DNA of 64,000 nt from Paenibacillus pedocola (GTDB lineage Bacteria; Bacillota; Bacilli; Paenibacillales; Paenibacillaceae). Both the position numbers and the translations under genes were made by a program. This document shows, in pieces, positions 16,624 through 23,483 of this stretch. A model generated the notes under the pieces. It did not search any database. It was not told the origin of the DNA and saw only the letters and a program-made list of their open reading frames with translations. Positions within the stretch are counted from its first letter, which is position 1. Each line of letters begins with the position of its first letter. The stretch spans positions 186,001 to 250,000 of the forward strand of contig NZ_CP134223.1 in assembly GCF_031599675.1 (NCBI RefSeq), in the 5' to 3' direction.

Positions 16624-16654
16624 TTGACTTAAACCATGATTTAAGTCGTATGCT
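16624..16654 (+). promoter_or_regulatory. MerR-type promoter with internal palindrome
   Basis: TTGACT (16624-16629) and TATGCT (16649-16654) separated by 19 nt, the long spacer typical of MerR-controlled promoters. It contains a 22-bp perfect dyad GACTTAAA-N6-TTTAAGTC (16626-16647). Predicted site of autoregulation by the merR gene just downstream. Confidence 0.75.
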
Positions 16655-16696
16655 ATTTGTGTCGACAGTGATAGATCAGATTTGGAGGCCTTCAAA

Positions 16697-17065
16697 ATGA
16701 AGTATGTTTCGATTGGTGAAGCTTCGGCCACTTATAAGATTCCGGAATCCACGTTAAGGTATTATGAGAAGCAAGGCTTGCTGCCGCTGATGGAGCGGGA
16801 TGCCGCCGGGCGGCGGTTGTTCTCGGAAATGCAGATGGCGCTGCTTGAAACAGTGCTTCGTTTGAAGCAGACACATATGCCCATCCACGATATCAGGCAA
16901 TATATCGCCTGGGTCATTGAAGGGGATAGCACAACTCAGCTGCGGCTGGATATGATGACGAAGCATAAGCAGGCGGTGCTCGATGAGATTGCAATCATGA
17001 CAGACGCCCTGCAGGGCATTGATTATAAAATTGACCGGTATACAGGGCGGTTACAGAACAAATAG
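16697..17065 (+). CDS. MerR-family transcriptional regulator
   Basis: 122 residues. N-terminal winged HTH: SIGEASATYKIPESTLRYYE (the family's core signature) and LLPLMERDAAGRRLFSE, followed by the dimerisation coiled coil (LRLDMMTKHKQAVLDEIAIM). No Cys suitable for metal sensing; it resembles the AdhR/YhdM type that responds to aldehydes or other organics. Start at ATG 16697 with GGAGG 8 nt upstream; a TTG at 16682 overlaps this site. The SDR gene at 17341 is a candidate target but is separated by a repeat element. Confidence 0.9.
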   Translation: MKYVSIGEASATYKIPESTLRYYEKQGLLPLMERDAAGRRLFSEMQMALLETVLRLKQTHMPIHDIRQYIAWVIEGDSTTQLRLDMMTKHKQAVLDEIAIMTDALQGIDYKIDRYTGRLQNK

Positions 17066-17071
17066 ATGGTA

Positions 17072-17322
17072 TATAAATTGAACTTAAAAATGTACATTAG
17101 GCAAAAGTGACGGAGGGGGATTTTGGAACTGGAGGAGCGGTAGCGTCCGCCTGAAAGCTTTTCGCAGAAAAGCTCGCTACGGAAGCATAAACTGTCTTCG
17201 GATTTCTACCGCTAATAGCGGTTAAAATCAAGAAATCTGAAGATGGGCAGCGGCCGGAAGTCCAAACATTCTCTGTAGTAACGGCTCATCCCCAAATAGA
17301 AAAATCACAAGTTTAATCTATA
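17072..17322 (+). repeat. Structured intergenic repeat with terminal inverted repeats, copy 1
   Basis: 251 bp bounded by TATAAATTGAACTT and AAGTTTAATCTATA (inverted). Internal helices: TAGC/GCTA (17141/17176), AGCTTTTC/GAAAAGCT (17156/17167), and a long stem TCTTCGGATTTCT/AGAAATCTGAAGA (17195/17231) capped by ACCGCT-AAT-AGCGGT. It ends 5 nt before the ribosome site of the SDR gene. Related copies at 47854 and 56103. Confidence 0.85.
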
Positions 17323-17340
17323 TAGAAAAGAGGAACACTC

Positions 17341-18102
17341 ATGAAGCTGACAGGAAACACTATACTTATCACTGGCGGGAGTGCCGGAATCGGGCTGGCT
17401 TTTGCAGAACGGTTTATCCGGGCGGGGAATCAGGTAATTGTCTGTGGACGGCGTGAAGAGGTACTTCAAAAGGCGCAGGAACAACTCCCCGGCCTGATTA
17501 CCCGAGTAGTTGACTTAAATGTGGAGTCCGAACGCATAGCCTTGTTTGACTGGGTCACCGGGACTTACCCGGATGTTAATGTATTGGTGAATAATGCCGG
17601 AACTCAGCAACGGTTCAATGTGCTAAAAGCGGATGCCAGAGACAACTGGAGCTACTTCAATCAGGAGATTACAACCAATCTTGACGCGCCTTTCCACCTC
17701 TCCCTGCTGTTTGCTCCGTTTTTTGCGGAAAAAGAGGCGGCTGCCATCATTAATGTGACCTCCGGTCTGGCCTTTACGCCGTTTGCCATCGCTCCGATCT
17801 ATTCCGCAACTAAGGCGGCGCTGCATTCGTTCACGATGAGCCTGCGGCACCAGCTGTCCGGGACATCCGTTGAAGTCATTGAGGTAGCTCCTCCGGCAGT
17901 GAATACCGACCTGGGCGGTGCAGGATTGCATACCCACGGGGAACCTCTGGATGCCTTCGCAGATGGGATCTTCAAAGGTTTGGAGGAAGGAAAACAGGAG
18001 ATCGGTTACGGAACTTCGGTGGACCGCTTGCGCATGTCTAGGGATCAAGTGGACGAGTACACAGCAAATATGTATCAGGCTACGAAAAGTATGATTGAAT
18101 AA
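17341..18102 (+). CDS. Short-chain dehydrogenase (DltE-like SDR)
   Basis: 253-residue classical SDR: TGGSAGIG cofactor loop (residues 10-17), NNAG near residue 82, and active-site YSATKAA with Ser upstream in NVTSGLAF. The sequence following (EVAPPAVNTDLGG) matches DltE/YvaG-like members. Substrate unknown. AGAGGA upstream of the ATG. The gene is separated from merR by the structured repeat. Confidence 0.9.
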   Translation: MKLTGNTILITGGSAGIGLAFAERFIRAGNQVIVCGRREEVLQKAQEQLPGLITRVVDLNVESERIALFDWVTGTYPDVNVLVNNAGTQQRFNVLKADARDNWSYFNQEITTNLDAPFHLSLLFAPFFAEKEAAAIINVTSGLAFTPFAIAPIYSATKAALHSFTMSLRHQLSGTSVEVIEVAPPAVNTDLGGAGLHTHGEPLDAFADGIFKGLEEGKQEIGYGTSVDRLRMSRDQVDEYTANMYQATKSMIE

Positions 18103-18123
18103 GGAACCAGACGGCTATATAGC

Positions 18124-18158
18124 AAAGGCAAGGCCCTAGGAAACGGCCCTGCCTTTTT
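18124..18158 (+). terminator. Terminator after SDR
   Basis: AAAGGCAAGGCC / GGCCCTGCCTTT (one mismatch) followed by TT runs; it overlaps the 3' end of the convergent gene. Confidence 0.7.
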
Positions 18159-18717
18159 ATTTTGTAATAATATCCGCTTGCTTCACATATGTATCATTCC
18201 AAAGCTGGGCCTCGATATATCGGTTCTTTTGATCTAAATCTTTTAGGAAGGATGTGATATCGCTAGTCGTTTCATGGATGAACTGAAATAATGATTCTTT
18301 AGTAAAAGGGTTCATCCGGTCCGCGGAATCCATTATGGACATACTGTCGCCAAAGGTAAAGCTGATGTCGGCCGGGTCTATATCGTTCAACAGAAGCTTT
18401 GTTTGCAGCCCATGGTCAAACCATTGATTCAAATAGGTGCTTTCCCCCAGCACAAAATAAATCGGGTGTGCACTTTGCGGGTTCCCTCCTAAAGCTATAA
18501 ATGAACTGTAGAGCCACTCCTCTGTGCGGATTCTTTTTTTGTAGTAACCGTCAAAGTCCCTGTCGCAAAACCGGCTAAATGAGGTGAACGTGGTACTTGT
18601 ATATTGGGAGAGTTCTTTTGCCAGCGAATAAGCATCGCTAACCGGAAGCTTGGTAAGGCTGTCCGCGGGGGAACATCTTTTATCGCAATAATTGGTTATG
18701 TACAGACTTTGGGACAA
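18157..18717 (-). CDS. Hypothetical protein
   Basis: 186 residues, soluble, no recognised family. Contains LYSSFIALGGNPQSAHPIYF and a VLGESTYLNQWFDHG stretch, with no signal peptide, membrane segment or obvious catalytic motif; acidic and aromatic-rich as in many small DUF or immunity-type proteins. The start is uncertain: TTG 18717 has AGGAG 8-9 nt upstream, while GTG 18726 lies inside that site. It converges with the SDR gene. Confidence 0.6.
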   Translation of the reverse strand: MSQSLYITNYCDKRCSPADSLTKLPVSDAYSLAKELSQYTSTTFTSFSRFCDRDFDGYYKKRIRTEEWLYSSFIALGGNPQSAHPIYFVLGESTYLNQWFDHGLQTKLLLNDIDPADISFTFGDSMSIMDSADRMNPFTKESLFQFIHETTSDITSFLKDLDQKNRYIEAQLWNDTYVKQADIITK

Positions 18718-18889
18718 CGCGCTCACTCCTAATCACATTTTATGCTGAGAGCCAACTACATCATCTGATGGTTTTCCTTTTTCTTATATTATTTAACTTT
18801 TATAAACAGTATAAGCAAGTTTCTCGTATAATGAAGTGAAATATGCTTCTTTTGGAGCAGAGATTCGGAGGAGAAAGGCTGGAATCGTC

Positions 18890-19069
18890 ATGGCAGCGAA
18901 TTGGTGGCTTGCACTCATTATTATGGTTGTGTTAAACGGAATATTGGTCTGGACGTTGTTTACAGGGCTGGAGCCTATAAGCCGCAAGGCCAAAAAGTGG
19001 TTTTTTATCGTCGTGAATGGTATCGGGCTCATTCTGGCGGTTTCCCAATTTTTCTGGATGGATTTTTAG
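18890..19069 (+). CDS. Small two-helix membrane protein
   Basis: 59 residues with two hydrophobic helices (about 5-24 and 36-55) joined by a short basic loop (SRKAKK). ATG 18890 chosen with GGAGGAGAAAGG upstream; the frame is open further upstream, but no earlier start has a ribosome site. Function unknown. Confidence 0.55.
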   Translation: MAANWWLALIIMVVLNGILVWTLFTGLEPISRKAKKWFFIVVNGIGLILAVSQFFWMDF

Positions 19070-19081
19070 ACTGGGTTCGTT

Positions 19082-19134
19082 AAGCAAGACAGGTCAGCTG
19101 GTTCTTCGGAGCGTGCTTCCTTGTCTTGCTTTTA
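19082..19134 (+). terminator. Terminator
   Basis: AAGCAAGACAGG pairs with CCTTGTCTTGCTT around a 25-nt loop with a T tail, between the small membrane protein and the aldo/keto reductase. Confidence 0.65.
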
Positions 19135-19217
19135 AATTATAACGGGCCGTATCGTATTTTGCCTAAGGGGGCGGGAAGTGCTATGGTTAGAATAACCTAG
19201 CTAAGGAGGTAATACAG

Positions 19218-20060
19218 ATGAGCCAGAAGATTCCGGAGAAGGTTTTGAATGATGGCCTGAAGGTGCCAGCTATAGGTTTTGGAACAGCTTTTATTAAGGG
19301 GACAGAGGGAGTGAAGGTGCTCACGGCTGCCATTGATGCCGGGTACCGGCTGATTGATTCGGCGTTCAACTATGAGAATGAGGGCATGGTCGGACAAGCT
19401 GTCCGCCAGAGTGCGGTGCCGAGGGAAGAACTGCTGATTACTTCGAAGCTGCCGGGCCGTCATCATGCCTACAAGGAAGCACTGGAGACGATAGAGGAAT
19501 CATTATATAGAGGCGGCCTGGATTACTACGATCTGTATCTGATCCATTGGCCGAATCCTAAGGTTGGTAAGTATGTGGAAGCCTGGCAGGCGATGATCGA
19601 GGCGAAGAAGCGTGGCTACATCCGCTCCATTGGTGTCTGCAATTTCCTGCCGGAGCATAATGAACGTATTATAAAAGAGACCGGGGTCGCTCCGAGCATC
19701 AATCAGGTGGAGCTGCATCCGCTATTTAATCAGGAGCTGCAGCTTACGAAGGATGCTGAACACGGCATTGTCACGGAATCCTGGAGTCCGCTGGGCCGAG
19801 GCCACAGCATGCTGGAGAATGAACAGATTGGCAGCATCGCCGCAGCTCACGGCAAAACACCGACCCAAGCCATACTGCGCTGGCATATTCAGCTTGGCGC
19901 CATCCCTATCCCCAGAGCGAGTTCCCTTGCGCATCAGAAGGAGAATCTGGAGATCTTCGATTTCGAGCTGTCGGAAGCAGAGATGAAAGTGATCTCGGCA
20001 CTCGGCAGGGAAGACGGCCGTTTATGGGGGCAGGACCCGGCAACGTATGAAGAGATGTAA
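19218..20060 (+). CDS. Aldo/keto reductase
   Basis: 280-residue NADPH-dependent (beta/alpha)8 reductase. The catalytic tetrad is complete: Asp47, Tyr52 (LIDSAFNYEN), Lys77 (LLITSKLPG), His110 (LYLIHWPNP). GVCNFLPEH and the C-terminal IPIPRASSLAHQKENL cofactor segment are in place. It resembles YtbE/YvgN-type broad carbonyl reductases. AAGGAGG sits 8 nt upstream of the ATG. Monocistronic, with a terminator behind. Confidence 0.93.
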   Translation: MSQKIPEKVLNDGLKVPAIGFGTAFIKGTEGVKVLTAAIDAGYRLIDSAFNYENEGMVGQAVRQSAVPREELLITSKLPGRHHAYKEALETIEESLYRGGLDYYDLYLIHWPNPKVGKYVEAWQAMIEAKKRGYIRSIGVCNFLPEHNERIIKETGVAPSINQVELHPLFNQELQLTKDAEHGIVTESWSPLGRGHSMLENEQIGSIAAAHGKTPTQAILRWHIQLGAIPIPRASSLAHQKENLEIFDFELSEAEMKVISALGREDGRLWGQDPATYEEM

Positions 20061-20083
20061 ACGTAGAATTAGCAGTATGTCTT

Positions 20084-20106
20084 AACACCCGGAAGGGTGT
20101 TTTTTT
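20084..20106 (+). terminator. Terminator after aldo/keto reductase
   Basis: AACACCC-GGAA-GGGTGTT followed by a T run. Confidence 0.8.
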
Positions 20107-20232
20107 ATGTTTAGAACAGCGGGTGATGAACGGGGATTGCAACAAAGTTGCTAATTCATGCAAGAAAACGAATAGATTCTGGTAACAGCAAGGTTTTGCT
20201 TATATTATGTGTCTTGAGGGGGGAGACAACAC

Positions 20233-20679
20233 GTGGAAATTATTTTTGAAGCGGATGGGACAATAGGTCAAGGCATTGCAAAAGTGACCACCCATCCCGC
20301 GGAAACAGAACATTGGGGACAGATTAGGGAGGCCATACATAACTCCGGACACAAGCTTGTAGTTATCCATCCAAAAAACGACCGCAATGTTCAGATCCTG
20401 CTCAGCTCAGTTGCAGTGATTGAATCCGAGGACCGGATGAGCAATGTACGTGTGATTACCGGTGAAAGATATCTGCTGAACAAACGGTTGAAGGGGATCG
20501 AGGACAGCCTGGAATCGCCGCATTTTGTGAAAATCAATAATACGACGATCATTAACACCAGCTACATCAAAGAGTTCTCATCGACGGATAATGCACGGAT
20601 CAAAGTAGTATTAACAGATGGTTCAAGTTATTTGGTCAGCCGCTTTTATATCAAAAACTTTAGGGGGAAGCTCTCATGA
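20233..20679 (+). CDS. LytTR-domain transcriptional regulator
   Basis: 148 residues; the C-terminal ~100 form a LytTR DNA-binding domain (ERYLLNKRLKGIEDSL, FVKINNTTIINTSYIKEF, then SSYLVSRFYIKNFR), with a short N-terminal region and no receiver domain. It overlaps the next membrane-protein gene by 4 nt (ATGA). Such LytTR/DUF3021 pairs usually act together, the membrane partner modulating the regulator. GTG start with GAGGGGGGAG upstream. Confidence 0.9.
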   Translation: MEIIFEADGTIGQGIAKVTTHPAETEHWGQIREAIHNSGHKLVVIHPKNDRNVQILLSSVAVIESEDRMSNVRVITGERYLLNKRLKGIEDSLESPHFVKINNTTIINTSYIKEFSSTDNARIKVVLTDGSSYLVSRFYIKNFRGKLS

Positions 20680-21086
20680 TCAACCAATTAAAGCATTCGT
20701 TCTTTCAGGTGTTTACGGTCACCTCGTTATGGGTGACGCTGCTGTTAACTGTTTTTAACGGGGATGAGTTAATCAGTATGCAGTATTTGTGGCGGGTCGC
20801 AGGTATTGCGGTTATAGCGGCTGCGATATTCGGGGTAATGTACGATGCGCTGTGGAATCATTTCACGTTCAGGCCGGTTTGGAACATTCTTATTTCGTCG
20901 ATTCTCTCAATCACAGGCAGCACTGCGGCTGTCTGGCTATATTCAACCGAAATGTTTGAGTTCATTCTCCCCTGGTGGCCCGGGATGCTGTTGTTGACAG
21001 TGGTGCTGCACACGATAGCGTTCTACTTCTATGCCAAAGCGGACAGCAGGAAGAAGGCGGAGGAGCTGAACCGGATTATAAAATAG
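20676..21086 (+). CDS. DUF3021-family membrane protein
   Basis: 136 residues with four hydrophobic helices (~10-28, 40-58, 70-88, 98-118) and a charged cytoplasmic end (KADSRKKAEELNRIIK). This is the size and layout of DUF3021 partners of LytTR regulators. Translationally coupled to the upstream gene. Its biochemical role is not known. Confidence 0.85.
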   Translation: MINQLKHSFFQVFTVTSLWVTLLLTVFNGDELISMQYLWRVAGIAVIAAAIFGVMYDALWNHFTFRPVWNILISSILSITGSTAAVWLYSTEMFEFILPWWPGMLLLTVVLHTIAFYFYAKADSRKKAEELNRIIK

Positions 21087-21116
21087 GCATGGGGCAGGGG
21101 ACGCAGTTTCCAGCCG

Positions 21117-21146
21117 AAAGGACACTCCATTGGAGTGTCCTGTTTA
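21117..21146. terminator. Bidirectional terminator
   Basis: AGGACACTCC-ATT-GGAGTGTCCT, 10-bp perfect stem between the convergent DUF3021 and repair-operon genes; T-rich behind on the plus strand. Confidence 0.75.
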
Positions 21147-21977
21147 CTGCAATTTCCGCTGCTGCCCGCTTTTCACCCGGCTTGCAGTCTGCCCCTGCCT
21201 GGCAGGGAGCGCCGGCAGGGCCGGAGCGTTGCCGTTCATCTCCGGCAGCTGCTTCCAGTAGCGCTTCGGCATCAGGGATGCCCGCAGCCGGTCGTTCTTG
21301 CGCTCCTTGATTCCGATGGCGTTGTAGAATCCTTGCCAGAGGCGGCGGTAGGCTGCTTCCGCTTCGTCCGGCTCCGGCGGAATCCATTCCTGCAGCGGGA
21401 TAATCGCCTGCCTGCCGGGCTGGTGGAGGAGCGCCATCCCATGGGTCTTGTCGTAGATCATGAAGCTCTCATTCTGGAACCGGTCGCAGAAATGATCCTC
21501 AATGACGGGAAGGATATACCCCCGGGGTTCAATCACTGCCGCCATGACTGGACCATATACGCTGAACCGCACGAAGCCCAGGTAATGATGCCCTTCCCGC
21601 CGGAGCTGCTGGACGGCCTTGTTCAGGGCGCTAACCGTATCGTCGGCCAGCATGTTCATGACCTTGCGGCCATGGGTAAAGCCGAGATACAGGAAGTTCA
21701 GCAGCAGCATTTCTTTATCCGCGACATTAGACCAGAAGCCGAGCCGCACCAGCTCCTCCGCCTCGGGAGAGATCTTCAGCGGGATGGAGCGCAGCACCCG
21801 GCCGGCCTTGACGCTGTCGGTTTCAATCCATTTGGACTCCAGCAGCAGGCCCTGACCGTCGCCGTCCGAGTGGATGGCCAGCGGAGTTTCCTTCCACTCA
21901 TAGCTTTCAAACACGCAGCAGAGCAGGCCCTCAAAGCTGCCGTCATAAGTGTAAGCCAGGGTGGTTGTCTTGAACAT
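21144..21977 (-). CDS. Putative DNA repair protein (TIGR03915/DUF4130 type)
   Basis: 277 residues. The N-terminal part starts TLAYTYDGSFEGLLCCVFESYE, the recognisable opening of the family that always accompanies a radical SAM partner; central HYLGFVRFSVYGPVMAAVIEP and HFCDRFQNESFMIYDKTHGMAL are also family-like. The C-terminal 40 residues are low-complexity and basic. The gene starts 5 nt after the radical SAM stop, so they form one operon. Proposed role in DNA modification or repair; the reaction is unknown. Confidence 0.85.
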   Translation of the reverse strand: MFKTTTLAYTYDGSFEGLLCCVFESYEWKETPLAIHSDGDGQGLLLESKWIETDSVKAGRVLRSIPLKISPEAEELVRLGFWSNVADKEMLLLNFLYLGFTHGRKVMNMLADDTVSALNKAVQQLRREGHHYLGFVRFSVYGPVMAAVIEPRGYILPVIEDHFCDRFQNESFMIYDKTHGMALLHQPGRQAIIPLQEWIPPEPDEAEAAYRRLWQGFYNAIGIKERKNDRLRASLMPKRYWKQLPEMNGNAPALPALPARQGQTASRVKSGQQRKLQ

Positions 21978-21982
21978 GACGG

Positions 21983-23299
21983 CTAGCCCCCTTTCCTGAA
22001 GGTGGCCGCTCTGCCTGCCTCCGGCAAGGCTGCCATATAGCTGTCGTCGAAGAAGGACAACTGCTCCACCTCCGGCTGCTGAAACTGGGCCAGCTCCTGC
22101 CCGGACATGAGTGAACGAAGCAGGGTATGCTCGCCCACCTTTAGCCCCTCCAGCGGTTTGCCTTTGCAGGTAATGAAGAACTGGGCGCGTTTGAGCACCA
22201 CGCCGAGCTTCTTCAGCGCGTAGAAATCCAGGCTTCCGGCCTTGCGCGCCTTGAGAATCCGCTGGGCGCTTCTTACGCCGATGCCGGGCACGCGCAGCAG
22301 CGTCTCATAGGGAGCGCGGTTAATCTCCACGGGGAACTGCTCCCGGTGGTTGATGGCCCAGCTGCATTTCGGGTCCAGCAGCGGGTTGAAGTTGGGCGCG
22401 GCTTCATCCAGCAGCTCCTTAGCTTCAAAGCCGTAGAAACGCAGCAGCCAATCCGCCTGGTAGAGCCGGTGCTCCCGCAGCAGCGGCGGTTTCGTATCGA
22501 GTGCGGGCAGGAGCGAGTCCTCGACCACAGGGGTATAGGCAGAATAGAAAATACGCTTCAGCCCGTACTTCTTGTACAGGCCTTCCGTAAGGTTCAGAAT
22601 CTGATAATCGGTATCCGGAGTTGCGCCGACAATCATCTGGGTGCTCTGACCGGCAGGCGCGAAGCGGGGAGCATGCTTGTATTTGACGAGATCCGAGCTG
22701 TTCTCGGTGATCTTACTTTTGATGAGGCCCATCGGCTTCAGAATGGATTGTTTGCTCTTATCCGGAGCCAGACGGTTGAGGCTTTCCTGGGAGGGCAGCT
22801 CGATGTTGACGCTCATGCGGTCGGCAAGCAGGCCGAGCCGGGACAGCAGCACATCGTCTGCGCCGGGTATGGCTTTTACATGGATGTAACCTCTGAAATT
22901 ATAGACGTTACGCAGCAGCTCAAGGGCGGCAATCAGCTGCTCGGTGGTATAATCGGGACTCCGCATGATGCCGGAGCTGAGGAACAGGCCCTCTATGTAA
23001 TTGCGGCGGTAGAACTGCATCGTAAGATTGGCAATCTCCTCGGGTGTAAACGCAGCCCTCCGTGTAGGATTGGATTTACGGTTCACGCAGTAGGCGCAGT
23101 CATAGATGCAGCCGTTAGTCATCAGTATCTTAAGCAGGGAAATGCAGCGTCCGTCTGCTGCGAAGCTGTGGCAGATGCCCATGCTGACCGCATTGCCCAG
23201 GCCTCCGGGCTGTCCGGAACGGCTTGCCCCGCTTGAGGTGCAGGCTACATCATATTTAGCCGAAGCTGTTAAAATTTCAAGTTTCTCCATCATATCCAC
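21983..23299 (-). CDS. Putative DNA modification/repair radical SAM protein (TIGR03916 type)
   Basis: 438 residues. The radical SAM cluster motif is CIYDCAYC (Cys64, Cys68, Cys71). A C-terminal helix-hairpin-helix segment RVPGIGVRSAQRILKARKAG-like (about residue 348 on) suggests DNA binding, and EINRAPYETLL precedes it. This architecture matches the family often linked to uracil-DNA glycosylase-like partners. GTG start with GAGGAG 9 nt upstream; ATG 23293 and 23290 are alternatives. First gene of the two-gene operon. Confidence 0.88.
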   Translation of the reverse strand: MDMMEKLEILTASAKYDVACTSSGASRSGQPGGLGNAVSMGICHSFAADGRCISLLKILMTNGCIYDCAYCVNRKSNPTRRAAFTPEEIANLTMQFYRRNYIEGLFLSSGIMRSPDYTTEQLIAALELLRNVYNFRGYIHVKAIPGADDVLLSRLGLLADRMSVNIELPSQESLNRLAPDKSKQSILKPMGLIKSKITENSSDLVKYKHAPRFAPAGQSTQMIVGATPDTDYQILNLTEGLYKKYGLKRIFYSAYTPVVEDSLLPALDTKPPLLREHRLYQADWLLRFYGFEAKELLDEAAPNFNPLLDPKCSWAINHREQFPVEINRAPYETLLRVPGIGVRSAQRILKARKAGSLDFYALKKLGVVLKRAQFFITCKGKPLEGLKVGEHTLLRSLMSGQELAQFQQPEVEQLSFFDDSYMAALPEAGRAATFRKGG

Positions 23300-23392
23300 G
23301 GAAACACACTCCTCATAAGGAGAAGTATATACCGAACAAATGTTCCTGTCAAAGTCACTCTGAGGCTGATGAATGTAACAACGAGCTCACCA

Positions 23393-23432
23393 AAAGGAGC
23401 CTTGCTGCAGGACTGCAGCGGGAGGCTCCTTT
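23393..23432 (-). terminator. Terminator of the ABC/FAD operon
   Basis: AAAGGAGCC / GGCTCCTTT arms around a GC-rich loop, 50 nt downstream of the FAD oxidoreductase stop on the minus strand. Confidence 0.7.
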
Positions 23433-23483
23433 CTGCTTATAGGAGTTGTAAATGCGGGTTCTTGCATCCTCTATCAACGGATA

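Noticed and set aside
17072..17340. Riboswitch for the SDR gene
   Set aside because: The same element occurs at 47854, where neither neighbour could use it as a leader (tRNA terminator on one side, 3' end of a minus-strand gene on the other), so a dispersed repeat is the better reading.
21135..21986. Plus-strand 283-codon frame opposite the TIGR03915-type gene
   Set aside because: Mirror frame of a GC-rich gene whose minus-strand product has clear family motifs and an operon partner.
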